This document shows, in pieces, positions 8,363 through 16,871 of a stretch of DNA of 64,000 nucleotides. The position numbers and the translations under genes were made by a program. This DNA is from Mesobacillus maritimus (GTDB lineage: Bacteria > Bacillota > Bacilli > Bacillales > Cytobacillaceae): positions 248,001-312,000 of the forward strand of contig NZ_JAMBNR010000001.1 of the NCBI RefSeq assembly GCF_023715205.1. Direction: 5' to 3'. Under the pieces are notes generated by a model that made no database searches, was not told where the DNA came from, and saw nothing but the letters and a program-made list of their open reading frames with translations. Position 1 is the stretch's first letter, and each line of letters starts with the position of its first letter.

Positions 8363-9426
8363 TTTAATGCCCCCTCAGTCACAATCGAGTTTTGCTGTTC
8401 GATGAGTTGTTTTGGCTTTTGTTCATAAACGAGATCGAATACTTCACTTGTTTTACTAGTTGGACTACTACTTGCTTTCTCAAATGCTTTAGAAACTTTC
8501 TCATTGGCAATCTCGAATTCTTGTTGATCCAGTTCTTCATTCCACAAATTACGATCTAGTAGAAAGGCTTTCATTCGCTTTAGTGGATCTTTATCGAGCC
8601 ATGCTTCTACCTCTTCATTTTGGCGATATTTAGTCGGATCATCGGCAGTTGTATGTGGTCCTTGTCTGTATGTCACTGCTTCGATTAAAACTGGCTTTCC
8701 CTCTCGAGCACGCTCTAAAGCTTCTTTCATCGTCGAGTAAACAGCAAGAACATCATTCCCATCCACCTGAATACCGGATATGCCATATGCAGCTGCTTTT
8801 TGGGCAATTGTATCACTGGCTGTTTGTTTCGAACGCGGTACACTAATTGCCCACTGATTGTTCTGTACAAAGAAAACAACAGGTAGTTTATAAACGCCTG
8901 CAAAGTTTAATGCTTCATGAAAATCACCTTGAGAAGTTCCACCATCCCCTATGTAAGCAACACTCACACTGTTCTCACTATTGTATTTAGAAGCCCAAGC
9001 CCCACCCACAGCATGAAGACATTGCGCCCCGATGATGATTTGGACCGGGAACACATTGGTTACACTGGCTGAAGAGCCTCCTTGCAAATTGCCCATTGTG
9101 TAGAGGAAAAAGTTAGACATTGAAACACCGTGAACCAATGAAGCAGCTACTTCACGGTAACTTGGATAAATCCAGTCCCGCTTTTCTAAGGCGTATGCAC
9201 TTCCAATCTGAGCGGCTTCTTGGCCAATCATCGGTGCATATGTACCAATTCTCCCCTGGCGTTGCAGCTTTAGTGCTCGTTGGTCAAATGTTCTTGCTTG
9301 AACCATCCATTTATAAAGTGCAATTAAATCCTCATCCGGAATATCAGGGTTTGTACCGATTATTGATCCTGATTCATCTAGAATCTGAACTTGGTTGACG
9401 ATTCTTTCATTAGGTTCAATCCACAT
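8359..9426 (-). CDS. 2-oxoacid dehydrogenase E1 component, alpha subunit
   Basis: A 355-residue ThDP-binding alpha subunit. The diphosphate-binding motif runs from GDGGTSQGDFHEALNFAG to NNQWAIS. R in YPSYREVAASLVHG and HTTADDPTKYR are usual for the PDHA/BCKDHA family. It begins the leftward cluster alpha-beta-E2-glcD; no E3 (lipoamide dehydrogenase) gene is present, so it must borrow one from elsewhere. GGGGGA precedes the ATG. The promoter lies in the divergent gap with the TetR gene at 9590, so that regulator may control it. The mixed cluster content fits a secondary, conditionally expressed complex better than the housekeeping PDH. Confidence 0.92.
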   Translation of the reverse strand: MWIEPNERIVNQVQILDESGSIIGTNPDIPDEDLIALYKWMVQARTFDQRALKLQRQGRIGTYAPMIGQEAAQIGSAYALEKRDWIYPSYREVAASLVHGVSMSNFFLYTMGNLQGGSSASVTNVFPVQIIIGAQCLHAVGGAWASKYNSENSVSVAYIGDGGTSQGDFHEALNFAGVYKLPVVFFVQNNQWAISVPRSKQTASDTIAQKAAAYGISGIQVDGNDVLAVYSTMKEALERAREGKPVLIEAVTYRQGPHTTADDPTKYRQNEEVEAWLDKDPLKRMKAFLLDRNLWNEELDQQEFEIANEKVSKAFEKASSSPTSKTSEVFDLVYEQKPKQLIEQQNSIVTEGALK

Positions 9427-9471
9427 AAAAAATCCCCCATTCTCTTAAAACTAAAAGAAGTTGATATAATG

Positions 9472-9490
9472 TCAAAATCTTTTGATTTTA
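9472..9490. promoter_or_regulatory. Dyad in the divergent E1alpha/TetR promoter region
   Basis: The sequence TCAAAATCTTTTGATTTTA contains AAAATC/GATTTT around a TTTT centre. On the minus strand a TTGACA -35-like hexamer overlaps its edge and reads toward the E1alpha gene. This may be an operator for the adjacent TetR protein; evidence is positional only. Confidence 0.35.
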
Positions 9491-9589
9491 GTATAGTGTG
9501 CATGTTATCATTTAGTCAATTTATTTCACGAAAATTTAGACTTTTCAAACTAAAAATAGAATTTTTTAAATAACTATAAGGAGATTCAT

Positions 9590-10207
9590 ATGAACCACCA
9601 ACAAATGGATAAACGAAAATTACGTGGAGAAAATTCAAAGCAAAAAATTATTCAATCAGCTAAACTCCTTTTTGTTGAACATGGTTTTAAGGACACAACG
9701 ATTAGCTTGATATCGAAAACCGCTGAAACAGCTTATGGTACAGTCTATACTCATTTTCCCGGTGGAAAGGATGAGATTTTCCTGAACATCATGGATGAAA
9801 TTCTCGATAGATTTTATCTAATAGCAGATATGAACTTTGTCGTCACCTCGAAAGAAGAATCACTCACTTTTACAAGAAATAATATTAAGAGTTTTCTAGA
9901 TCTCGCTTTGGAACACCAGCAAATTTTAAAAGTCTTTCATGAAGCAATTGGTCTCTCGCATATAATCAATCAAAAATGGAGTACCTTCGTGAACAATTAC
10001 ATTTCGAAGATTGCTGAAAATATTGAGTTAGCAAAGGTAAGGGGACTTACAAGAGAAGAAGCTATCGACTCAGAAATTATTGCAGGAATGTTGTTTTTTA
10101 CTGGTGAAAAATATATGTGGAAAATTGCTTTAAGGTCGACAAATAAAGAGGTTGAAACAATATCTGAAAATCTAGCAAAGATGTACGTGAACGGGTTATA
10201 TAAATGA
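9590..10207 (+). CDS. TetR/AcrR-family transcriptional regulator
   Basis: A 205-residue TetR regulator. The N-terminal HTH (about residues 16-62) reads SKQKIIQSAKLLFVEHGFKDTTISLISKTAETAYGTVYTHF, followed by an all-helical ligand domain with little family-level identity. The start ATG follows AAGGAG at about seven bases. It is divergent from the 2-oxoacid dehydrogenase genes and directly upstream of the Fe-alcohol and aldehyde dehydrogenases, so it may govern one or both sides. An alcohol/aldehyde or acyl-CoA-like effector is plausible but not shown. Confidence 0.88.
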   Translation: MNHQQMDKRKLRGENSKQKIIQSAKLLFVEHGFKDTTISLISKTAETAYGTVYTHFPGGKDEIFLNIMDEILDRFYLIADMNFVVTSKEESLTFTRNNIKSFLDLALEHQQILKVFHEAIGLSHIINQKWSTFVNNYISKIAENIELAKVRGLTREEAIDSEIIAGMLFFTGEKYMWKIALRSTNKEVETISENLAKMYVNGLYK

Positions 10208-10242
10208 GGTTTTGCAAATTTTTTACGAAAGTGAGGATTCAA

Positions 10243-11442
10243 ATGTATAAAACCTATTGTAGGATGTATCAAAAGTCACTCAAAATTATTTCCCCTATTC
10301 TCCCTTGGCGGAAACCAGCACTAATTGAAGGCGCAAACTCTGTGGAACAAATTCCTTCTTTAATCAAAGATCTGCATATTAAGCATGTTTTGATTGTTAC
10401 TGATAGAGGAATTCTGTCATTAGGCCTGATGGAGAATATGGTCCATCAGTTAACAAATATAGGTGTTGCTTACACCATCTATGATCAAACCATCCCCAAT
10501 CCAACAATAAAAAACATTGAAGATGCAGTTAAGCTTTATTATAGAAATAACTGTGAAGCCATTATTGCTTTTGGGGGCGGCTCTTCCATCGATTGTGCCA
10601 AAGGGGTAGGTGCTCGTATCGCTCGCCCGAATAAGAGCATTCAAGAGATGAAAGGCTTGTTAAAGGTTCGAAAAAGTATTCCTACCTTGTTTGCGATTCC
10701 AACCACTGCAGGTACTGGGAGTGAAGCAACGGTAGCTGCAGTCATATCCAATCCCCAAACAAATGAAAAATATCCTATTAGTGATATGTCACTTATTCCT
10801 CATTATGCTGTACTTGACCCTTTACTAACGATAAAACTACCACCGTCTATTACTGCTCAAACAGGGATGGATGCTTTAACACATGCAATCGAAGCATATA
10901 TTGGAAAAAGTAACACGTCAGAAACGATTCAGTGTAGCCAAGAAGCCGTAAAGTTAATTTTTGAAAACTTATATGCTGCATTTGAGAACGGATCTAATTT
11001 AATTGCCAGAACGAACATGCAAAAAGCAGCTTATTTTGCTGGTATTGCCTTTACTCGTGCCTATGTTGGGTATGTCCATGCAATTGCTCATACACTTGGT
11101 GGTTTTTATTCTATTCCACACGGATTAGCAAATGCTGTTATCCTCCCGTATGTTCTTGAGTATTACGGGGAAAGTGTATATAAACCATTAGCTGAACTTG
11201 CCGATTTAGTAGGAATTGGCGCAGAGGCCGACACAATCGAAAGCAAGGCAAACATGTTTATTGACGAAATCCGTAAATTAAACGACAATATGGGAATCCC
11301 GAAAAAGTTGGATGGTATCCAAGATGATGATTTACCAATATTAGTAGAAAGAGCACTTAAAGAAGCAAATCCTCTTTATCCTGTGCCGAAAATTCTAGGC
11401 AAGAATGACTTGACTATTCTATATCAAAGGCTGTTTTTGTAA
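10243..11442 (+). CDS. Iron-containing alcohol dehydrogenase
   Basis: A 399-residue group III (Fe-type) alcohol dehydrogenase, NAD(P)H-dependent. The nucleotide site is IIAFGGGSSIDCAKGVG; the metal site includes GMDALTHAIEAY and HAIAHTLGGFYSIPHGLANAV with the usual His ligands. ATG at 10243 follows GTGAGG at six bases and gives the family-typical MYKTYCRMYQK start; the longer frame from 10204 overlaps the TetR stop. The last codons, QRLFL and TAA, are made by the left end of a MITE-like element inserted at 11426, so the natural C-terminus may have been changed slightly. It is followed 235 bp on by an aldehyde dehydrogenase, suggesting a two-step alcohol to acid route. Confidence 0.9.
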   Translation: MYKTYCRMYQKSLKIISPILPWRKPALIEGANSVEQIPSLIKDLHIKHVLIVTDRGILSLGLMENMVHQLTNIGVAYTIYDQTIPNPTIKNIEDAVKLYYRNNCEAIIAFGGGSSIDCAKGVGARIARPNKSIQEMKGLLKVRKSIPTLFAIPTTAGTGSEATVAAVISNPQTNEKYPISDMSLIPHYAVLDPLLTIKLPPSITAQTGMDALTHAIEAYIGKSNTSETIQCSQEAVKLIFENLYAAFENGSNLIARTNMQKAAYFAGIAFTRAYVGYVHAIAHTLGGFYSIPHGLANAVILPYVLEYYGESVYKPLAELADLVGIGAEADTIESKANMFIDEIRKLNDNMGIPKKLDGIQDDDLPILVERALKEANPLYPVPKILGKNDLTILYQRLFL

Positions 11443-11608
11443 GGATTGTTGTTAAAATCCTGAGGCTAATTTTAAAGTAAAATATCCTTTTCTCTACGTT
11501 ACTATTTAGTTTGTAAATTCTTTTCTCCTCTTCTAAACGGACTTCGGGATGGAATTATAGCTAAATCATTTATTTTTATAAAATCGAACTTTGAGAGAAG
11601 AGCTTAGC
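11426..11608 (+). repeat. MITE-like element, long copy overlapping the ADH stop
   Basis: It starts CAAAGGCTGTTTTTGTAAGG and ends GAGAGAAGAGCTTA, with internal TTGTTGTTAAAATCCTGAGGC and TTTGTAAATTCTTTTCTCC boxes, like the copy at 4181-4367. Its first 16 bases encode the final residues and stop of the Fe-alcohol dehydrogenase. Confidence 0.7.
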
Positions 11609-11677
11609 TGAGCATCAAACAATAGGGTTAAAATATAGTATGAGGTAAAAATAAGTTGATGAAAATGGAGGCTGGAG

Positions 11678-13048
11678 ATGGAAAACTACAGCTCACTACT
11701 TGAAAAGCAAAAATTATTCTTCCATTCCGATAAAACAAAGGATATCAAGTTTCGGTTAGACGCCTTAAAAGCATTACAAGAATCTGTTAAACAAAATGAA
11801 CAACCATTAATGGACGCGCTAAAGGCGGATCTCAATAAATCGGAATTTGATTCCTATACCACAGAAATTATGATTGTTTTAGAGGAAATCAAATTTACAA
11901 TTAAACACTTACAATCTTGGGCAAAACCTCACAAAGTTAAAACACCGATTACGCACATAGGATCTACAAGCTATATTTATCCTGAGCCATATGGAGCTGC
12001 GCTCATTATTGCTCCATGGAATTATCCTTTTCAATTGGCAGTTGCCCCGCTGATTGGCGCGATTGCGGCAGGTAATTGTGCGGTGATCAAACCTTCCGAA
12101 TTAACACCCACAACTTCAGCTTTATTTGCGCGAATGATGTCTGACATTTTTCCTGAAGAGTATATTGCAGTTGTTCAAGGGGGGGTCGAAACTAGCCAAG
12201 CTTTGCTGGCCGAAAAATTCGATTATATCTTTTTTACTGGGAGTGTACCGGTCGGAAGAATCATTATGGAGGCAGCGGCCAAAAATTTAATACCTGTCAC
12301 TTTAGAGTTAGGAGGCAAAAGCCCCTGTATCGTTCACCATGATGCCAACCTCAAGTTAGCAGCCAAACGAATTGCTTGGGGGAAATATGTAAACGCAGGA
12401 CAAACATGTGTTGCGCCTGATTATTTGTATCTTCATAAAGAGATCAAACAGGAATTTATTACGCTTTTTCGTGAAGCGATTATAGAATTATATGGAAACA
12501 ACCCCCTTAAAAATCCCGAATTTACGCGAATTGTGAGTGTAAAGCACTTTGAGAGACTTCGTTCTTTTCTCGACAACGGGGAACTAACGATAGGGGGAAA
12601 CTATAACAGCGATAACTTAATGATCGAACCAACTGTTCTATTAAATATTAACTGGGAAGACCCAATCATGCAGGATGAGATATTTGGACCTATCCTCCCT
12701 GTAATGGAATACAGTCAATTAGATGAAGTAATTAGTGGGATTGACCATCACCCTAAACCGTTAGCTCTATATCTATTTACTGAAAGCGATAATGTTCAGG
12801 AGCGTGTTTTAGAGTCTATTGCATTTGGTGGAGGATGTATTAATGATACGGTTTACCATCTTGGTTCCCCTCATCTTCCATTTGGTGGGGTTGGATCCAG
12901 TGGCATCGGGGCTTATCACGGTAAAGGAAGCTTTGATACTTTTTCACATGAAAAAAGTATTTTAAAACAATCAACTCGTTTCGACTTACCTTTCCGGTAC
13001 CCAAATGTAAAAGACGGATTGAAAAAGGTCAAAAAGTTCATCAAATAG
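11678..13048 (+). CDS. Aldehyde dehydrogenase, class 3-like (YwdH type)
   Basis: A 456-residue NAD(P)-dependent aldehyde dehydrogenase. IIAPWNYPFQLAVAPLIGA and KPSELTPTTSALF form the cofactor site; the catalytic Glu is in LELGGKSPCIV and the catalytic Cys in NAGQTCVAPDYL. The short length and the C-terminal helix (FRYPNVKDGLKKVKKFIK) are as in class 3 fatty-aldehyde-type enzymes, matching the size of B. subtilis YwdH. It likely oxidises the aldehyde made by the preceding alcohol dehydrogenase. The ATG follows TGGAGG. Confidence 0.92.
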   Translation: MENYSSLLEKQKLFFHSDKTKDIKFRLDALKALQESVKQNEQPLMDALKADLNKSEFDSYTTEIMIVLEEIKFTIKHLQSWAKPHKVKTPITHIGSTSYIYPEPYGAALIIAPWNYPFQLAVAPLIGAIAAGNCAVIKPSELTPTTSALFARMMSDIFPEEYIAVVQGGVETSQALLAEKFDYIFFTGSVPVGRIIMEAAAKNLIPVTLELGGKSPCIVHHDANLKLAAKRIAWGKYVNAGQTCVAPDYLYLHKEIKQEFITLFREAIIELYGNNPLKNPEFTRIVSVKHFERLRSFLDNGELTIGGNYNSDNLMIEPTVLLNINWEDPIMQDEIFGPILPVMEYSQLDEVISGIDHHPKPLALYLFTESDNVQERVLESIAFGGGCINDTVYHLGSPHLPFGGVGSSGIGAYHGKGSFDTFSHEKSILKQSTRFDLPFRYPNVKDGLKKVKKFIK

Positions 13049-13086
13049 CCCAAAAATGGATGGTTCACCATCCATTTTTTGGCTAT
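13045..13086. terminator. Bidirectional terminator between convergent genes
   Basis: A 19-bp stem (ATAGCCCAAAAATGGATGG and its near complement) has a four-base loop. It starts on the aldehyde dehydrogenase stop and ends just before the stop of the leftward gene at 13093, so it can serve both. Confidence 0.85.
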
Positions 13087-13092
13087 TTTTCA

Positions 13093-14136
13093 TTAAAGTT
13101 TTCCGATAAATTGTAAGTCCTCAACTGGTTCAGCGTCCATTCCACCATCAAGAATTTTCCTAACATCCTTTAAGGTGACTTCTAGACTAACATATTCCCC
13201 TTTTTGGCCAGTGAATTCTTCTGCAACGTAAAACGGTTGTGTAAGATACGCTTCAAGGCGTTCGCCTCGATGATATACCTCCGTTTCAGATGAAGGTATT
13301 CCCGCAATTCCTTTAACATTGACTAATGACCGAATTTCGCGATAACGTCTCAGATACTTTTGAGCCCTTTTATAAATGGATTGGTGTGTTTGATCTATGT
13401 GGGTGCTCTCTGTGATGGATGATGTGGAGTAAATTGGGTTTACGGCAGGATATCGATGACGCGCAGCTAGGTCAGCGTCAAATTGCCATAACGTTTCAAG
13501 TGGTCCATAAGGTAATTCTTCATCAACTGATAAACCTTTTAAATCCAGCAAGAATGTTGTAACGGATTGGATGTTTTCTTGCTCTAAATTTCGTTGTAAT
13601 TCATAGATTTCACCAGTGAGTACATGGGAACGGTCTGCAGCAAATAATACATCATGGTTCACACCAATCGCTTTCATTTTTTCAAACGTCTCAGCAATAG
13701 AGCTAACAATTATTTCTACTTCACTTTCAACATCACTTAGTTGAGGATAGTTATCTTTGGGATTTAACAAAATGGTTTTGTAGCCTTCCTTTTGTAATCG
13801 ATGGAATAACTCAGCTAAGACAACTAACTGCCCCATACCTGGTCGAGCGACTAAACCAACTGTTCCTCCTTTTGCAATGGGTGCGAACAAATCAAACGTT
13901 TTAATCCCTGATTCAATCATTTTAACCGTCTCCCCTCTTATTATCAATTCATCCAGAGTACATTGTGCCAGTGATGCTAATGCAACCAATGTCCTTACTT
14001 CTGAACGTCCAACAGATATTTTGCCTGTACAAAGATTCGAAACTGTTGCTGGACGCAAACCAACTGAACGTGCTGCAGAAGTTAAATTAGGAACTTTCCT
14101 ACGTAGCAATGGAACATTTAATCTTAAGTTTTCCAT
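13093..14136 (-). CDS. HTH domain fused to a degenerate F1-ATPase beta-like domain
   Basis: A 347-residue protein of unusual build. Residues 15-65 form a helix-turn-helix (LTSAARSVGLRPATVSNLCTG) of XRE/LacI style. Residues 75-347 follow the F1-ATPase beta subunit core: ESGIKTFDLFAPIAKGGTVG, SVTTFLLDLKGL, YPAVNPIYSTSS, and the C-terminal QPFYVAEEFTGQKGEYVSL and KILDGGMD segments match beta-subunit landmarks in order. The P-loop is broken: beta has GGAGVGKT, here ARPGMGQL, so the catalytic Lys and Thr are gone and ATP hydrolysis is unlikely. It has no N-terminal beta barrel. AAGGAGG precedes the ATG. It stands alone. A DNA-binding nucleotide or energy sensor is a guess. Confidence 0.8.
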   Translation of the reverse strand: MENLRLNVPLLRRKVPNLTSAARSVGLRPATVSNLCTGKISVGRSEVRTLVALASLAQCTLDELIIRGETVKMIESGIKTFDLFAPIAKGGTVGLVARPGMGQLVVLAELFHRLQKEGYKTILLNPKDNYPQLSDVESEVEIIVSSIAETFEKMKAIGVNHDVLFAADRSHVLTGEIYELQRNLEQENIQSVTTFLLDLKGLSVDEELPYGPLETLWQFDADLAARHRYPAVNPIYSTSSITESTHIDQTHQSIYKRAQKYLRRYREIRSLVNVKGIAGIPSSETEVYHRGERLEAYLTQPFYVAEEFTGQKGEYVSLEVTLKDVRKILDGGMDAEPVEDLQFIGKL

Positions 14137-14253
14137 TATATCCCTCCTTACTTCTAAATGTAATATATTTTACGCTATAACGAAATAATTAATTACTTTT
14201 TAACGTAATTTTTTTTACTCAATATATAAATATCTCTTTAAACAAAAAAACAA

Positions 14254-14284
14254 CATCCATTTAATGGATGGTGCCTGGCACCTT
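14254..14284. repeat. GGTGCC palindromic repeat, copy 3
   Basis: CATCCATTTAATGGATG followed by GGTGCCTGGCACC. Read leftward it is followed by a T-run. It lies in the divergent gap between the HTH/F1-beta-like gene and the TPR-kinase gene. Confidence 0.75.
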
Positions 14285-14394
14285 CCATTCTTTTCCACAA
14301 AATCGCCAAAATTACCCTAAAATAGAAATATTATATCTAATTGACAGATATTATAAATCACTGCTAAATTTAGAATGATAAGGAAGTGAACATT

Positions 14395-15999
14395 TTGAAT
14401 TCGAATTTATTACTTGCAAAACAATTTCAGCGTGAGCAAAAGTGGAAGAAAGCAATAGATCATTACCAACGATATTTCGAAGAAATGATGGGAATTGCCG
14501 AAGAAAATATCTTTGTCGCTTATGCAAAATGTTTAAGATTTTGTGGCCAACCATCCAAAGCCATACGTATCTTGCAACAAGGAAAAGAACAGTATCCACA
14601 AAGCGAAACTATTTTAGTAGAATATCATAATTTATACGATACTTTAGGAGATTGGGTAGCCGCTAAAAACATAGCAAAAACGCTTGTTAGGTTGAACCCC
14701 AATCAACCAGATTACCATTTTCGTTTAGGAAGGACATATTCCTTCTTGCTTAATCGAAAAAAGGCGAAAGCGGCGTTCCAAATCGGATTGCAAAAGAAAC
14801 ATCAACTCTCAATCAGTGAATTAATAAATAAGATTCAAAGTGGGTTTGCCGAGGACAGTTCGAAAGTCCAAACAGAATATATTTTTGTGGATGGAAAGAA
14901 CAATTTAGGTGGGTTTATTCATACTTATGAAGGCAAAAAATACTTTACAAAGATTGCCCATTTCACGAATAAAATTACTGGTGCCGGTCGGGAAGAACTA
15001 TTTTACAAAGAGGTAACAGAGGAGTTCCCCATTTTGCAATCTTTTACCCCATCGTTTATAGATTCCCAGCAAATTGACGGAATCTTGTATTTAACTATTG
15101 AAATGATTGAAGGTGTGGAAAATCCTCCCGATCTGTCTGAGGAAGTAGTGGAACTTTCTAAAAAAATAAGTTCGATTGGATACCAAGAAATCATCACACA
15201 TTATCCAAAACCGAAATACGTTTATCAATTTAAGCGGGGGCGGGCTATTTCTGTTGTCCATTTTTTTACACAAATACATGAACAAAAATACAACCAAAAA
15301 CTATTTGATTCACTTAAAGCAATTATTAAACAACAAAAATATCCAAGAGCTGCATCCCTTGTCATTCAACGATTAGAAGGGATCATTATGGATAATGAAC
15401 TGTATAAACATATTGATCAAAAAAAACATTACTCGTTATTACATGGGGATTTCGCCTACCAAAATTTAATGATAAGCAAAATAGATCAGCAACCTAAGGT
15501 TCTCGATTGGTCCACTTTTACAATAGGACCTCATTTTATTGATATCGCCCGGTATTTTACAAGCATACGAACTCCCTACTCAAGGATTAAAACCTTTTAC
15601 CTTGAGGGCCAAAACCTTGGTAAAGATTTAACCAAAATTGAGCAAATCTTTTTTCTATACGCACTTATTCTATTTTACTTTCAAAAAATCGGTCGATTAG
15701 GGATTGAGACAGAATTATCGGTTGACTTATTATCTGCTTTAGAAGATTTGGAGGTGCTCGTGTTTAACTATCTAGAGGGTAAAGGAGAAGAAACATTGCC
15801 AGAAGCAAACCAAGAAGAATTATTATGCATGTTAAAAAAGAAAGAGCTTAAAATTAAACAATTGGAACAAAGACTTATAATCGTTGAGGAAGAAAGTAAA
15901 TATCTTCATAAACGACTTCAAAATGTACTCAATAGTAAATCGTGGAAATTGACAACCCCGCTTCGTTTATTTACAGAGGGGTTGGCAAAAAAAGACTAG
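14395..15999 (+). CDS. TPR protein with aminoglycoside-phosphotransferase-like kinase domain
   Basis: A 534-residue protein with three parts. Residues 1-130 are TPR-like helix pairs (QFQREQKWKKAIDHYQRYF, LNPNQPDYHFRLGRTYSFL). Residues 155-440 are an APH/choline-kinase-like fold: the catalytic HGDFAYQN and the LDWSTFTIGPHFIDIARY metal motif are intact, and KYFTKIAH could hold the ATP Lys. The tail is a coiled coil ending LNSKSWKLTTPLRLFTEG, a C-terminal signature often seen in cell-surface glycosyltransferases. It may phosphorylate a sugar or polymer-linked substrate in envelope polysaccharide synthesis. TTG at 14395 has AAGGAA nine bases upstream; GTG at 14386 would touch that site. Confidence 0.7.
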   Translation: MNSNLLLAKQFQREQKWKKAIDHYQRYFEEMMGIAEENIFVAYAKCLRFCGQPSKAIRILQQGKEQYPQSETILVEYHNLYDTLGDWVAAKNIAKTLVRLNPNQPDYHFRLGRTYSFLLNRKKAKAAFQIGLQKKHQLSISELINKIQSGFAEDSSKVQTEYIFVDGKNNLGGFIHTYEGKKYFTKIAHFTNKITGAGREELFYKEVTEEFPILQSFTPSFIDSQQIDGILYLTIEMIEGVENPPDLSEEVVELSKKISSIGYQEIITHYPKPKYVYQFKRGRAISVVHFFTQIHEQKYNQKLFDSLKAIIKQQKYPRAASLVIQRLEGIIMDNELYKHIDQKKHYSLLHGDFAYQNLMISKIDQQPKVLDWSTFTIGPHFIDIARYFTSIRTPYSRIKTFYLEGQNLGKDLTKIEQIFFLYALILFYFQKIGRLGIETELSVDLLSALEDLEVLVFNYLEGKGEETLPEANQEELLCMLKKKELKIKQLEQRLIIVEEESKYLHKRLQNVLNSKSWKLTTPLRLFTEGLAKKD

Positions 16000-16021
16000 A
16001 ATAAAAGATTTTGAACCAAAC

Positions 16022-16070
16022 AAAAAGCCAAAAGACGTGAGGGCCACTTCCTCTATTCTTGGCTTTTTTT
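16022..16070 (+). terminator. Terminator after the TPR-kinase gene
   Basis: AAAAAGCCAA pairs with TTGGCTTTTT, followed by a T-run, 22 bp past the stop; the loop is long (about 26 bases). Confidence 0.7.
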
Positions 16071-16122
16071 AATTCACCCCTATTAATATTCAATTTTCAG
16101 TCTATTCTTCTTTTTTATAAAC

Positions 16123-16323
16123 CTAATCTTCAAGAGTCTCTTTTGGACTCCTAATGGTCCTATTTAATTCCCTTAATAATTCGGGTAAAGTTTCTTGGTC
16201 AACCATCGTACTTAACGCATTACTTGAAATGGGGATATTGTACTTTTTAAACACTTCTAATGTTATTCCCCAAATTTCAATTATTGTTTTGGACGACATA
16301 TTGGATTGAATAACCACGATCAT
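16123..16323 (-). CDS. Small conserved-looking hypothetical protein
   Basis: About 66 residues: MIVVIQSNMSSKTIIEIWG, then EVFKKYNIPISSNALSTMV and LPELLRELNRTIRSPKETL. The pattern 'IWG..EVF.KY.IP' followed by 'LL.ELN..I.S' fits a small Bacillus family I remember only as uncharacterised. No signal peptide or metal motif. ATG at 16323 follows AAAGAGGGGG closely; the ATG inside NMSS is an alternative. Monocistronic. Confidence 0.6.
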   Translation of the reverse strand: MIVVIQSNMSSKTIIEIWGITLEVFKKYNIPISSNALSTMVDQETLPELLRELNRTIRSPKETLED

Positions 16324-16443
16324 TCCCCCTCTTTCCTTCCATTGTAACACTTTCCAATCTTAAATTGGTATTAATATGGAAGTTTAGAAAGAAAACTTGC
16401 TGGTAGGCGAGCCAAAGGCGAAGACAGGACCGTTTGTCTATGG

Positions 16444-16593
16444 TTAATCCTCAGGTTCTTCTTGAAAGTGTTCATTTAAATAGGGATTCTCTGTTGTTGC
16501 AAAATTTATTGATTGGAGACTATCTTCTGCCTCGACTCCGTAAAGTCCGTTTTCTGGTTTTTTTTCCACTTCTTTATCTTCCTTTTTCATCAC
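16444..16593 (-). CDS. Tiny acidic hypothetical protein
   Basis: An open frame of 49 residues starting GTG (or ATG one codon later), with AAAGGAGG eight bases upstream of the GTG, which is the main reason to call it. The product MKKEDKEVEKKPENGLYG...LNEHFQEEPED is charged, strongly acidic at the end and probably disordered. Function unknown. It is followed upstream on the same strand by two more tiny genes. Confidence 0.6.
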   Translation of the reverse strand: MMKKEDKEVEKKPENGLYGVEAEDSLQSINFATTENPYLNEHFQEEPED

Positions 16594-16637
16594 TTCTATA
16601 TCCTCCTTTTATCGAAGATGTATTTCACTAAGTTCAT

Positions 16638-16793
16638 TTAGGAACGTTCCGCTGTTATATCCTTATAAGGCATAATCCGTTGTTTAGCTTCTTCATAATC
16701 TAAACTTTCCACATCTTTCATAAATCGATCAATAGCTTCAATAGGATAGCCATATTCTTTTAATAGTTGTTCTAAGTTCGCTTTATTATCCAT
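16638..16793 (-). CDS. Small helical hypothetical protein
   Basis: A 51-residue frame with AGGAGGT six bases before the ATG. The product (MDNKANLEQLLKEYGYPIEA, then IDRFMKDVESLDYEEAKQRI) is predicted to be two or three helices, soluble. It is not recognised. It lies 44 bp upstream of the tiny acidic gene on the same strand and could be co-transcribed. Confidence 0.65.
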   Translation of the reverse strand: MDNKANLEQLLKEYGYPIEAIDRFMKDVESLDYEEAKQRIMPYKDITAERS

Positions 16794-16871
16794 TTTCAAC
16801 CTCCTGTTCAGTTGTACTAAGACTATATTTCCCTTGTAATACCTGTTTTATGTTCTGGAGACACTAAATTT

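Noticed and set aside
7382-9426. Acetoin dehydrogenase operon (acoABCL)
   Set aside because: No AcoL-type E3, no AcoR activator and no acetoin-specific sign seen; the genes fit a general pyruvate/branched-chain-type complex.
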